Counted from the first letter of the stretch, positions 15,120-23,735 are shown. The stretch is 37,500 nt of DNA from Gemmatimonadota bacterium (GCA_022827345.1 JAJDTB010000070.1:1-37500); one strand, 5' to 3'. Made by a program: numbers and translations. Notes: generated from the letters alone by a model not told the origin.

Positions 15120-15398
15120 TCAGGAATCGGACTCGTCGCCGCGGGGCAGCGAGTCGCCCCCGGACCGGCGCTCAAGCAGTTTCTGGATGAACTGGTTCTC
15201 TTCCTCGACACGCTCGACGTCCTGGGCCAGGCGCTCCAGTTCTCCCTCCAGGTAGGCGAGCCGGTCGTGCGTGCCGTCGTTTCCGACGCGCCGCTGCCCG
15301 CGCTCGAGACGCTTGGCCAGCGCCTTGCCGACATCCGAATCAAGGAAGATCGCCAGAATCGGAATCAGCAGAATCAGGACGAAGATCGAAGCAAACAT
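15120..15398 (-). CDS. Small membrane-anchored coiled-coil protein
   Basis: The 92-residue product has an N-terminal hydrophobic span (residues 2-19, FASIFVLILLIPILAIFL). A charged region follows, then a heptad-like helix around residues 48-76 (YLEGELERLAQDVERVEEEN) and an acidic tail. The build is reminiscent of PspB-like proteins, but I cannot assign it to that family. It sits between bshC (5 bp gap) and murJ (12 bp gap), so it is co-expressed with a peptidoglycan precursor exporter. The real-gene call rests on tight packing and coherent topology. Confidence 0.75.
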   Translation of the reverse strand: MFASIFVLILLIPILAIFLDSDVGKALAKRLERGQRRVGNDGTHDRLAYLEGELERLAQDVERVEEENQFIQKLLERRSGGDSLPRGDESDS

Positions 15399-15403
15399 GG
15401 GAC

Positions 15404-17005
15404 TTATCCTACGTCCTCCCGGAACCGGGTTCCAGCGGCCAGCTCATCGAGCGCCATGGTAACGAAGTCGGGTCCGTAGCGCATCAGGTACTGCAAGGGA
15501 CCCAGAACGCGGTCCTGCGGCTTGCCGGTGGGCCAGAGGTGCATGCGTGCCTTCCCTACCTGTTTCCACGTCGTTTCGTTTCTGCGCTTCACGGCCCGCG
15601 CCACCTTCTTCTCCAGTGCGCCTACGGCGGCGAGTCCCGAATTGCGAGCTTTCGCGACCGCTCCCTTCAACACGGGGTCGATCGCCGCCGCGGCCTCCAG
15701 GACCTGCGCCGCGCGCGACTCGATCCCCTCCCGCCATCCCGCCACGCCGTCGCTCAGATCATCGGGAAGCTGGTCGCGCGCCAGGCGGCCGAGCAGGCCG
15801 CTGCCCTCGCGCAGTTCGTCGGCGTCCAGTCCGAACTTCCTCATCGCCCGATCCACCTTCGTCTCCACCGCCAGGAGCGATCCCCGGGGGACGACGACCG
15901 GCATCCCGACCCGGTGCCGCTCGAAGAGCCCCGGAAGCTGGGCGAAATACGCGAGTTCTCCCGGCCCCCCGACGTAGGCCAGCGTGGGGAAGATGAAACT
16001 CTCGACAACGGGCCTGAGCAGGACATTGGGCGATACCATCTGCGGGTCATCGTCGATCAGGCCGACGATTTCCGCGCGCGAGACCGTCCTCCCCGAAGCC
16101 CTGAGGCTGTAGGCGCCGCCCCGATGCCGCAATCGTTCGCGCCCCCGGGCGGATTCCACGAACAGGTTGACTGCGCCGGCAACGAGGGCCACCTGGAGGG
16201 GATAGCCGCCGCGCGCCACCGCGTCGCTGCTCTCCCTGACCGCCGCTTCCGACGCGGACGGGTCCTCCGCCTCGGCCCGGAGGATCGGCCGGGAGGCTTC
16301 CTTCAGCGCCCGGCCGGCCGCGTCCACGAGTCCCACCGGTGTGTCCCTCAACAGCTCGGCCATGAAGTCGGAAAACGCGGACGCCATGGTGGCCGAGGGA
16401 CGGAACGTGTCGCCGACAAGCTGCATGCAGGATTCGTGGAACGGACTCGGTGCGAAGTGTGCACCCAACTCATGCGCGATGTCGCGAATGCCCTCTCCCA
16501 GGCGCACCCGGCCGAGAGAGCGCCGGACCCGGGCCGGGCCGGGGGCCAGGGCGAGCAGGCGGAGCTGGTCGGTCCGGTCGACTACATGGGCCTGGTTGGC
16601 TTCATCCCAGTCGTGGTCCTCCGAGGCGACCCAGAAGAGCGGCATGACGGGGCGGCCCAGCTCCGCCCCCAGCGTGCGGGCCAGCTGAACGGCCGTCAGC
16701 GCCTTGTAGAGGCTGTAGAGCGCCCCGCCGAACAATCCCGGCTGCTGACCCGTGGTGACGAAGTATCCTCCCTCGCTGGCCACCTCCCGCAGCGCCTGTT
16801 CGGCGACGGGGCCGGCGGGCCTGATCATGGGAACCACCCTGGCGATCGCATCCGGTCCGGTCGATCCCTCGAGCTCCGCGGCCTTGCGGCGATAGATCTC
16901 CTTCCGGAACGGCGAGCCGCGATAGAACACGGCCGCGCTGTCGGCGCCACTCAGGTAGTCCTGCACGAGCTGCGATCCGCCAAGCGGCCTCGGGAGGAGG
17001 CGCAT
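15404..17005 (-). CDS. bshC: BshC, putative cysteine ligase of bacillithiol synthesis
   Basis: BshC is thought to add cysteine to glucosaminyl-malate in the last step of bacillithiol synthesis. Family landmarks are VTTGQQPGLFGGALYSLYKA near residues 102-121 and MPLFWVASEDHDWDEAN shortly after. The C-terminal part is helical and coiled-coil-like, as in known BshC. Length 533 is normal. ATG at 17005 overlaps the methyltransferase stop by one base. BshA and BshB are not in the window. Confidence 0.93.
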   Translation of the reverse strand: MRLLPRPLGGSQLVQDYLSGADSAAVFYRGSPFRKEIYRRKAAELEGSTGPDAIARVVPMIRPAGPVAEQALREVASEGGYFVTTGQQPGLFGGALYSLYKALTAVQLARTLGAELGRPVMPLFWVASEDHDWDEANQAHVVDRTDQLRLLALAPGPARVRRSLGRVRLGEGIRDIAHELGAHFAPSPFHESCMQLVGDTFRPSATMASAFSDFMAELLRDTPVGLVDAAGRALKEASRPILRAEAEDPSASEAAVRESSDAVARGGYPLQVALVAGAVNLFVESARGRERLRHRGGAYSLRASGRTVSRAEIVGLIDDDPQMVSPNVLLRPVVESFIFPTLAYVGGPGELAYFAQLPGLFERHRVGMPVVVPRGSLLAVETKVDRAMRKFGLDADELREGSGLLGRLARDQLPDDLSDGVAGWREGIESRAAQVLEAAAAIDPVLKGAVAKARNSGLAAVGALEKKVARAVKRRNETTWKQVGKARMHLWPTGKPQDRVLGPLQYLMRYGPDFVTMALDELAAGTRFREDVG

Positions 17006-17805
17006 CAGGCCGCCGCGCTCGCCAGGACGATGAAGCGCGGGGACAGGCGGGAGAACGATCTCCGGTCATACCCCCCGAAACGGGCTCCCGCGGACAGCCC
17101 GGCGGCTTCGAGCATGCGGGTGAGTTCGCCGGGCATGTAGAGACGCACCCGTTCGACGAATTCCCGGGACGGCGCGCCGTCCCGAGCTGCGATGGCGATC
17201 CTCTTCTCGACAATCCTCCCTCCCTGCACCAGGCGCCGTTCCTGGACCACGTCCACGCCGCCCACCGTCCGGTGATCCCTCTCGCGCAGATTGGCGACGA
17301 CCTGGTCGGCGTTCAGGAAGTCCAGCAGGAATCGTCCTCCGGGGCGCAGGACCCTCTGCACCTCGTGCAATACGCGCGCGTCGTCTTCCTCGTCGTCGAA
17401 GTAGCCGAACGACGTGAAGTAGGAAGTGACGATGTCGAATCGCGATGTTCGGAAGGGGAGCTGCCGCATGTCGCCGCGCACCAGTGCGGGCTGTCGGGAG
17501 ACCGACCGGGCCGCAGCCAGCATCGGCATCGACAGGTCGAGACCGGTCGCACGGTATCCGAGCCGGCACAGCTCGACCAGGTGGCGTCCGGCTCCGCAGC
17601 CGAGGTCTAGGACGCGGTTGCCGGGCACCTGCTCCGTGGCCTGATGCAGGAGTTCGACGGCCTGGCGCGCCTCCGCTCGGTCCCGGTGCGGGTATAGGGC
17701 AAGGTACTCGTCGCCGAACCAGTCCCGGAACCACGGGGTCCCATGCTCTGTCACGGGCGGCCTCTGTTCACTCGCTTCCACTCCCCGCTCGACTTCACGG
17801 CTCAA
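17005..17805 (-). CDS. Class I SAM-dependent methyltransferase
   Basis: Motif I of the Rossmann methyltransferase fold is clear (RVLDLGCGAGRHLVEL). It is followed by an acidic post-motif (ATGLDLSMPML) and the later RPGGRFLLDFLN strand. The C-terminal YMPGELTRMLEAAG region is common in small-molecule methyltransferases. The substrate cannot be told. The start is taken as TTG 17805, which overlaps the rlmH stop (TTGA) with AAGG-type bases upstream. GTG codons at residues 9 and 18 are alternatives. It is coupled to rlmH upstream and bshC downstream. Confidence 0.88.
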   Translation of the reverse strand: MSREVERGVEASEQRPPVTEHGTPWFRDWFGDEYLALYPHRDRAEARQAVELLHQATEQVPGNRVLDLGCGAGRHLVELCRLGYRATGLDLSMPMLAAARSVSRQPALVRGDMRQLPFRTSRFDIVTSYFTSFGYFDDEEDDARVLHEVQRVLRPGGRFLLDFLNADQVVANLRERDHRTVGGVDVVQERRLVQGGRIVEKRIAIAARDGAPSREFVERVRLYMPGELTRMLEAAGLSAGARFGGYDRRSFSRLSPRFIVLASAAA

Positions 17806-18266
17806 TCCCGTCCCTTGTGATAGGGCTCGTGCCTGAGAATCGTCCCGGCCCGGTACAGTTGCTCCGCCATGACCAGGCGAGCCAGGTCGTGTGGAAGCGT
17901 GAAGGGCGACAGGGACAAGGAAAGATCACACTCCTCCACGAGATTTGCATCGAGTCCGAATGCGCCTCCGATGATGAAATGGGCACCCCGCTCCGGGCCG
18001 ATGGACAGCCGCTCCAGCCACCTGGCCAGTTGCAGCGAGGAATAATGGCGTCCCGCCCGGGTCAATGCGACCCGGAGGTGCCCCGGCCGTAGCCGTGTCC
18101 GGATGTTTTCGGCCTCGCGGCGGCGGATCTCGGCGCTGCTCCCGCCCCGCGCCTGCGGGACCTCGATCGACTCGAAGCGCCAGTAGCGGGCCGCGCGCCG
18201 TTCGTAGTCCTCGATTCCTGCCGCGAGGGCGCGCGCCCTGCCCACCGCTAGGATCGAGACGCGCAT
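17802..18266 (-). CDS. rlmH: 23S rRNA (pseudouridine-1915-N3) methyltransferase RlmH
   Basis: This SPOUT-class enzyme methylates pseudouridine 1915 in helix 69 of 23S rRNA. The SAM-binding knot motif IIGGAFGLD and the C-terminal signature FTLPHDLARLVMAEQLYRA followed by PYHKG are present. The ATG at 18266 gives 154 residues, the normal size, and starts with MRVSILAVGRARA; the longer open frame upstream is lpxK read in another frame. It overlaps the 3' end of lpxK by 19 bp. Confidence 0.95.
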   Translation of the reverse strand: MRVSILAVGRARALAAGIEDYERRAARYWRFESIEVPQARGGSSAEIRRREAENIRTRLRPGHLRVALTRAGRHYSSLQLARWLERLSIGPERGAHFIIGGAFGLDANLVEECDLSLSLSPFTLPHDLARLVMAEQLYRAGTILRHEPYHKGRD

Positions 18267-19276
18267 GGGTCTCCCGTCACTTCCTCCATGGCCTGCCGCA
18301 GGGGTGGTGGCGGTTCGCCCGCGACACCGAATCCGATCACCGCGCAGTGGGGCGCCAGCTCCGGGAAGGCCGCGAGCTTGACCGCGTCCTTCTCCGTGCA
18401 GACCAGCGTGCGGTCGCCGAGCCGGCCGAAGATCACGGACACATCGCGGCGGGAATATGGGTGATGGTCCGCGTGGGGCACCAGTTCGATCGCGGCGTCG
18501 GGAAGCAGCTTCCGCAGACCCTGCAGGAAGGAGAGGGGCCGCGCCACCGAACACAGCGCGAGGACATCCCCCTTGGGAGGGGCGGCGGGTTCGTCCCGCA
18601 GGTTGTGCCAGCCATCCATGACGAGATCGACATCCGTGAGGGGAACCCCGGGCGCCACGCGGGATATCTTCTTGCGCCACGCCTGTCGCCGTCCTCTGCG
18701 TGGCCCCCTGCGGGTCAGCAGGATGTGCGTCGCCCGCGCGGCCGCCGATAGAGGCTCGCGGTACGGCCCTCGCGGCATCAGGCGCGCCCGCATGGGATCT
18801 TCGGCGGCCACCAGCAGGATATCCAGCTCCCTGCCGAGTCTCCTGTGCTGAAATCCGTCGTCGACGAGTGCCAGGGCAAACCCGAGATCGGCGGCGGCGC
18901 GAACGGACCCCTCGCGATCCCGGCCCGAAAACACCGCACCCGCGCCGAACCAGCGGCGGTACAGGGCCAGTTCGTCACTCCCGTAGCCGCGCGTCACGAT
19001 TGCGGTGCGGGCGCCTGCCCCGCGAAGCCAGTCCCCCAGCCAGCGCACGACCGGCGTCTTGCCCGTTCCGCCGGCAGTCAGGTTGCCTACCGAGACCACC
19101 GGGATCGCCGTCGCAGGCTTGTGGGCGCGGCGGTACCAGACACTCCTGGCGGAGACTGCGAGTCGAAAGAGCAGCTCCGGTGGCGTCAAGGCCACGCCCA
19201 GCAGGCGGGCCGCCGGCGACGGGTCTTCGATCGCCCACAAATCCCTGATCCAACGGCGCGGCCGGTCGGTCGTCAC
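18248..19276 (-). CDS. lpxK: Tetraacyldisaccharide 4'-kinase
   Basis: LpxK phosphorylates the 4' position of the lipid A disaccharide precursor at the inner membrane. The Walker A motif is NLTAGGTGKTP (residues about 61-71), preceded by the usual IPVVSVG strand. ALVDDGFQHRRLGRELDILL is the family's second landmark. The start is GTG at 19276, overlapping the lpxB stop (GTGA), giving 342 residues. The longer in-frame extension upstream is antiphase lpxB sequence, not a fusion. Confidence 0.95.
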   Translation of the reverse strand: MTTDRPRRWIRDLWAIEDPSPAARLLGVALTPPELLFRLAVSARSVWYRRAHKPATAIPVVSVGNLTAGGTGKTPVVRWLGDWLRGAGARTAIVTRGYGSDELALYRRWFGAGAVFSGRDREGSVRAAADLGFALALVDDGFQHRRLGRELDILLVAAEDPMRARLMPRGPYREPLSAAARATHILLTRRGPRRGRRQAWRKKISRVAPGVPLTDVDLVMDGWHNLRDEPAAPPKGDVLALCSVARPLSFLQGLRKLLPDAAIELVPHADHHPYSRRDVSVIFGRLGDRTLVCTEKDAVKLAAFPELAPHCAVIGFGVAGEPPPPLRQAMEEVTGDPCASRS

Positions 19277-20439
19277 GGGGTTGCCCGGGTCGGCTGGTTG
19301 CTCAGGATCTCCTCCATCATGTCCACGACCCTGACCGCGGCGCCGGGTGTGCCCATGGAGGCCCGGACCTTTGCAAGACCGGCGACCGCGGCCGCGCGCT
19401 CGGTCGAGGACCGGTCCAGCAGGGGCTCGAGTGCGCCGGCGAGGGCCTGTGGCGTCGCGTCTCGCTGGACGAACTCCCTCGCGACCGACTCTCCCGCCAC
19501 CAGGCTGGCAAGGGCGATGGAGGGCACCCGCACCAGCCGGCGCGCAAGAAAGTACGTCAGCGGGTGTGTGATGTAGGCGACCACGAAGGGCATCCCGGCC
19601 AGCGCCGCCTCCAGCGTGTTCGTACCTGACTTCACCAGACCCGCCGTAGCCAGCGCTCGCAGCGAGGCGGCGTCCGTCGTCGTCGGAAACGGGAATCCGC
19701 GATACGCCGCCCGGGGGAGGTGCGGTAGCCTGCTCACGATCACCTGCAGCCCCGCCACGCGCCGCTGAAGCATGAGCGCGGCCTCGGTGAAGGGCCTGCA
19801 GTGCCGCTCCAGTTCCTGATCCCTGGACCCGGGAAAGATCGCCAGCACCGGTTTGTCCGGATCCGTTCCCAGAGCTTCTGCCAGCGCGAGCGGATCGGGC
19901 GTGGCGGTCTCGTCGAGCAGCGGATGCCCCACGAATCGGGCGCGTCCTCCGTGCGCGCGGTAGAGACGCGGCTCGAAGGGAAGAACCAGCGCGATGCCCC
20001 GCGCCATGTCCGCCAGCCGCTTTGCGCGCCCCGCCTTCCAGGCCCACACCTGGGGTCCGATGTAGTAGAGGACGGGCACGCCCAGCTTCGACGCGCATGC
20101 CGAGATCCTCATGTTGAAGCCCGGATAGTCGACCGGGATGACGATGTCGAAGTCTCCATCCCCAAGCAGCGCTCGAATCCGCCCTTCCAGCCGCCGGAAG
20201 AAAGGGAGCCGCCGGACGACCTCGGCGAACCCCATGACCGAGAGTTCGCGGAGACCGCACAACAACTCCACTCCGGCGCGGGCCATTCGCTCGCCGCCCA
20301 GCCCGATCAACGAGGCTTCGGGCCATCTTTTCCGGATCTCGGTCGCGACCTGGGCGGCATGGGCGTCCCCCGAAGCCTCGCCGGCCAGGATCATCACCCT
20401 GGGCCCGGCGCCGGCCCCCGGGTCGGCTTTCGCGCCCAC
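19273..20439 (-). CDS. lpxB: Lipid-A-disaccharide synthase
   Basis: This is a GT19 glycosyltransferase that joins UDP-2,3-diacylglucosamine and lipid X. The N-terminal MILAGEASGDAHAAQVATEI, the VIPVDYPGFNMRI segment, YYIGPQVWAWK, and the LPFEP and FVGHPLLDE motifs are all characteristic. Length is 388 from GTG 20439, which lies 4 bp after the small membrane gene. An internal ATG at 20394 (starting at MILAGEASG) is an alternative start. Confidence 0.96.
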   Translation of the reverse strand: MGAKADPGAGAGPRVMILAGEASGDAHAAQVATEIRKRWPEASLIGLGGERMARAGVELLCGLRELSVMGFAEVVRRLPFFRRLEGRIRALLGDGDFDIVIPVDYPGFNMRISACASKLGVPVLYYIGPQVWAWKAGRAKRLADMARGIALVLPFEPRLYRAHGGRARFVGHPLLDETATPDPLALAEALGTDPDKPVLAIFPGSRDQELERHCRPFTEAALMLQRRVAGLQVIVSRLPHLPRAAYRGFPFPTTTDAASLRALATAGLVKSGTNTLEAALAGMPFVVAYITHPLTYFLARRLVRVPSIALASLVAGESVAREFVQRDATPQALAGALEPLLDRSSTERAAAVAGLAKVRASMGTPGAAVRVVDMMEEILSNQPTRATP

Positions 20440-20443
20440 CAGG

Positions 20444-20578
20444 TCAGAAGGCCCGTCCGAGGTACCAGATGATCAGGGTCACGACAACCAGAAGGATGAC
20501 GAGCGAGGCCGGAGACCGGCCCTTCTTCGCGTCGATCCAATCCTTCTTACGACGACGCCGAACGCGTATGAGCGACAT
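20444..20578 (-). CDS. 44-residue single-pass membrane protein
   Basis: The predicted product has a strongly basic N-terminus (MSLIRVRRRRKKDWIDAKKG) and one hydrophobic span (SLVILLVVVTLIIWYL), ending in Gly-Arg-Ala-Phe. The charge distribution predicts N-in topology. ATG 20578 overlaps the 3' end of the oxidoreductase gene by 32 bp, and the stop is 4 bp before lpxB. Its placement inside the lipid A operon suggests an accessory membrane factor; that is inference. Confidence 0.65.
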   Translation of the reverse strand: MSLIRVRRRRKKDWIDAKKGRSPASLVILLVVVTLIIWYLGRAF

Positions 20579-21551
20579 GGTCCTCAATCTGTTGTTGAAT
20601 AGCCAGTGCAAGTTGCAGCGCTCGGCGTCCATCCTCGCCTGTTACCGGCGGCGGCGCCAGTCCCGCGACGGCATCGCGGAAGGAAGCCTGCTCCAGCGCC
20701 AGCGGTTCCGTTCGTCCGCCCCGGATGCGAATGCGCTCCACGACCGATGAAAGCCCGGCCAGGGAGCGAACCCCTTCGGGCAGCGAGGGGCCGTCGAGCG
20801 CGGAGATTCCCTCCTTCAGCCGGTAGAACTCCCCCTTCCCCGCCGCCAGATCGAGCGACAGATACCCGGAGCGCTGCCAGATCCGCAGTTTCCTCACCTT
20901 TTTGACCGACACGCGGCTCGCGGTGAGGTTGGCGACCGCTCCCCCTGCGAAGGCGATCCGGGCATTCGCGATGTCCACGTGACGGGACAGCACGGGCACG
21001 CCGGTCGCGGCCACCTGGCCCACCGGGTCGCCGACCAGGGAACACAGCAGATCGACGTCGTGGATCATCAGGTCCAGGACGACGGCGACGTCGAGTGAGC
21101 GCGGGGTGAAGGGCGCAAGCCGGTGCGACTCCACGAAGAGCGGGCGATCGATGTGGGGAAGCGCGGCCACCAGCGCCGGGTTGAACCGTTCCACATGCCC
21201 CGTCTGGACCAGCACGCCGCGGGACCGGGCCGCGTCCAGAATCCGGTCGGCACCGGCGACATCGGCGGCCAGCGGCTTCTCGACGAAGACGTGCACGCCG
21301 GCGTCGACGGCCTTCAGCGCGACCTCTTCGTGAGCGGTCGTAGGCACCGCGACGATCACTCCGTCACTGGCCTGCAGGAGGGCCTCCAGGGAAGGATGCA
21401 CCCGGACGCCCAACTCCCTGGCGATCAGCCTGCCGCGCGCCTCGTCGGCGTCGAAGATCCCGGCGCACACGGCACCGCCCAGTCCGCGGGCGACCCGGGC
21501 GTGATGCCGCCCGAGGGCGCCGACCCCGACTACTCCGATCCGCGGCTGCAT
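20547..21551 (-). CDS. Gfo/Idh/MocA-family oxidoreductase in the lipid A operon
   Basis: The N-terminal Rossmann domain has GVVGVGALGRHHARV. The conserved Glu-Lys-Pro (VFVEKPLAADV), a GHVERFNPAL segment and the DLMIHDVDLL stretch are the usual family landmarks. This family oxidises or reduces sugars with NAD(P). A relative named GnnA sits between lpxA and lpxB in Acidithiobacillus and, with the aminotransferase GnnB, makes the 3-amino sugar used for amide-linked lipid A. This gene has the same position, but no gnnB is visible. It starts at ATG 21551, 16 bp after lpxA. Confidence 0.88.
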   Translation of the reverse strand: MQPRIGVVGVGALGRHHARVARGLGGAVCAGIFDADEARGRLIARELGVRVHPSLEALLQASDGVIVAVPTTAHEEVALKAVDAGVHVFVEKPLAADVAGADRILDAARSRGVLVQTGHVERFNPALVAALPHIDRPLFVESHRLAPFTPRSLDVAVVLDLMIHDVDLLCSLVGDPVGQVAATGVPVLSRHVDIANARIAFAGGAVANLTASRVSVKKVRKLRIWQRSGYLSLDLAAGKGEFYRLKEGISALDGPSLPEGVRSLAGLSSVVERIRIRGGRTEPLALEQASFRDAVAGLAPPPVTGEDGRRALQLALAIQQQIEDHVAHTRSASS

Positions 21552-21567
21552 GGTACCGAATCGCGCC

Positions 21568-22380
21568 TCAGCAGATTATGCCGCGCTTGCTGGTCCGGAT
21601 GAAGTCGATGAAGTAGGCCACCTCGGGGTCCCGGAGAGTTCCGTCGGCTTCCACCTGCGCAATGGCGCGGGACCGGGTCAGGTCGGATTGAAAGAGGATG
21701 CGGTACGCTCTCTTGAGCCGGCGCCGCGACTCGGTGGAGAAACCCCGGCGCTCGAGTCCGACCGCGTTCAGTCCGTACAGCTTGGGAGACGGATTGCCGG
21801 CCACCCTGCAATAGGGCGGTACGTCCTGCGGGATTCTGGAACCGCCGCCGACGAACGCGTGGGCGCCGATCCGCACGAACTGATGGATCGCCACCAGCCC
21901 GCTGATGATCGCCCAGTCCTCGATGGCGACGTGGCCCGCCATGTTCGTGGCGTTCGAGAGGATCACGTGGTTCCCGATTTCGCAGTCGTGCGCCACATGG
22001 CAGTACGCCATGATGAGACAGTCGGAGCCCACCACCGTCTTGCCGGCCGCCGCGGTCCCCCGGTTCAGGGTGGCGAATTCCCGGATCACCGTCCGGTCCC
22101 CCACCTCCAGGCACGTCTTCTCGCCCTCGTACTTGAGGTCCTGGGGATCCGTTCCCAGCACGGCGCCGTTGGCGATCCGGCAGTCGCGCCCCACAGCCGT
22201 GTCCTTCTCGATCAGCACCCTGGGGCCGAGGCGCGTGTTGTCGCCGATCGTCACGCCGGGGCCCACGATGGCGAACTGTGCGATCTCGACGCCCGATCCC
22301 AATTCGGCCGAACGATGCACGAACGCGCTCTCGTGGATCGAGGCGGACCGCGTTTCCGCGTCCGGTCTCCAGTCCGTCAC
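21568..22380 (-). CDS. lpxA: Acyl-ACP--UDP-N-acetylglucosamine O-acyltransferase
   Basis: LpxA carries out the first acylation of lipid A synthesis. The left-handed beta-helix of hexapeptide repeats is obvious (for example IAQFAIVGPGVTIGDN). The catalytic His lies in CHVAHDCEIGNH, and GLNAVGLERRGFS follows in the C-terminal helical part. The GTG at 22380 overlaps the lpxC-fabZ stop (GTGA) and gives 270 residues, the normal length. Open frame further upstream is fabZ in another phase. Confidence 0.96.
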   Translation of the reverse strand: MTDWRPDAETRSASIHESAFVHRSAELGSGVEIAQFAIVGPGVTIGDNTRLGPRVLIEKDTAVGRDCRIANGAVLGTDPQDLKYEGEKTCLEVGDRTVIREFATLNRGTAAAGKTVVGSDCLIMAYCHVAHDCEIGNHVILSNATNMAGHVAIEDWAIISGLVAIHQFVRIGAHAFVGGGSRIPQDVPPYCRVAGNPSPKLYGLNAVGLERRGFSTESRRRLKRAYRILFQSDLTRSRAIAQVEADGTLRDPEVAYFIDFIRTSKRGIIC

Positions 22381-23669
22381 TTGTCCACGATCCTCGCGGT
22401 CATCTCGGCCTCGGCGACCACTTTTCCATCGACCAGCCCCTTCCCCCTCATCCTGCAGATCCGCCGGCGCAGGTTCTGCATCTCTACATCGAACATCACC
22501 TGGTCCCCCGGTGTGACGGGCCGGCGCCACTTCACGTTGTTGAGGGACATGAAGTACACCACCTTGTCCCGCGGGTCATCGACGGCGTCCATGAGGAGGA
22601 GTCCTCCGACCTGCGCCATCGCTTCGACCAACAATACCCCCGGCATGATCGGATGTTCGGGAAAGTGGCCGCGGAAGAACGGTTCGTTGATGGTTACGTT
22701 CTTCAGCCCGACGATCCGTTTGCGCGGCTCGAATTCGATGACCCGGTCGACCAGCAGCATCGGGTAGCGGTGCGGCAGATACTCCATGATTCGCCGAATG
22801 TCGATCTCGCGCGCCCGCTGTCTGCTCTCATGCTGCCGCAGGATTGCGCGGGCGAGCGCGACATTGCCCGCATGACTCGGCCGGTCGGCGACGATGTGTC
22901 CCCGCAGCCTGCCCCCCACCAGCGAGAGGTCTCCCAACAGATCTCCAACCTTGTGACGAAGGAATTCGTCGGGGTACCGCAGGTCGCCGTTCATGACACC
23001 GTCGCCGTCGAGCACGACCGTGTTGTCGAGCGACGCGCCCCTGCCGAAACCCCGGGCGCGTAGCGCGTCGGCCTCCTCGTAGAACCCGAAGGTGCGGGCG
23101 GGCGCGATCTCCCTTTCGAAGCCGGGGCCGTCGAGTCTGAAGTCGCCGTACTGGCGGCCGATGGAGGCGTGGTCGAAGTCGATGGTGGCCGATACGCGGA
23201 GCCCCGGGTGCGGAACCGCGACGTACGAGCTGCCGCCCTCCCCCTGGACGGTCATCGCATCGGCGATCTCGATCGTCGTCGCGCCGTCCGGCTGCGACTC
23301 CTTCCCGGCTTCCTGTGCGGCTTCGATCCACGGGCCGAAGCTGCCATCGAGGATCGGAACTTCGGGACCGTCCAGCTCCACCGCCGCGTTGTCGATCCCG
23401 AGCGCGGCCAGGGCCGCCAGCAGGTGTTCGACGGTGCTCACCTCCACCCCTCCCGCGCCCAGCGTAGTGCCGAGTTCGGTACTGGTCACAAACGCCAGTG
23501 CGGCCGGGATATCGGCCTGGTCCGCGACATCCGTGCGGCGGAAAACAACCCCCGTTCCCGCGGCTGCAGGCCTGATACGGACATTCGTGGCCTCGCCGGT
23601 GTGGATGCCTACCCCGGCCAGCTCGACCTCATGCGCAAGCGTGCACTGCTTCAGGTTATCGCGCGCCAT
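22377..23669 (-). CDS. lpxC/fabZ: LpxC-FabZ bifunctional fusion (deacetylase/hydroxyacyl-ACP dehydratase)
   Basis: The N-terminal about 280 residues are the zinc-dependent UDP-3-O-acyl-GlcNAc deacetylase LpxC. It shows VEHLLAALAALG with a zinc His, then FLRHKVGDLLGDL with the second His and the Asp, then SHAGNVALA. A short linker leads to FabZ from about residue 285: YLPHRYPMLLVDRV, then the catalytic GHFPEHPIMPG and VEAMAQ. The fusion is known from Bacteroidota, Chlorobiota and relatives including Gemmatimonadota. ATG 23669 is used because GGGGAG precedes it at good distance. A 66-bp AT-richer gap from lpxD may hold a weak promoter. Confidence 0.96.
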   Translation of the reverse strand: MARDNLKQCTLAHEVELAGVGIHTGEATNVRIRPAAAGTGVVFRRTDVADQADIPAALAFVTSTELGTTLGAGGVEVSTVEHLLAALAALGIDNAAVELDGPEVPILDGSFGPWIEAAQEAGKESQPDGATTIEIADAMTVQGEGGSSYVAVPHPGLRVSATIDFDHASIGRQYGDFRLDGPGFEREIAPARTFGFYEEADALRARGFGRGASLDNTVVLDGDGVMNGDLRYPDEFLRHKVGDLLGDLSLVGGRLRGHIVADRPSHAGNVALARAILRQHESRQRAREIDIRRIMEYLPHRYPMLLVDRVIEFEPRKRIVGLKNVTINEPFFRGHFPEHPIMPGVLLVEAMAQVGGLLLMDAVDDPRDKVVYFMSLNNVKWRRPVTPGDQVMFDVEMQNLRRRICRMRGKGLVDGKVVAEAEMTARIVDK

Positions 23670-23735
23670 CAACCTCGCTCCCCGGAAAAGTTGATTCCTA
23701 AAGTAAACGTTGCGGCGTGGGGTCGGGCCACTGCG

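Noticed and set aside
18248-20326. Apparent 692-residue LpxB-LpxK-like fusion on the minus strand
   Set aside because: The first half is lpxB sequence in the wrong frame. The real lpxK starts at GTG 19276, overlapping the lpxB stop.
22377-23669. LpxC-FabZ fusion as a novelty or sequencing error
   Set aside because: The same fusion is established in Bacteroidota and related diderms. Both active sites are intact.
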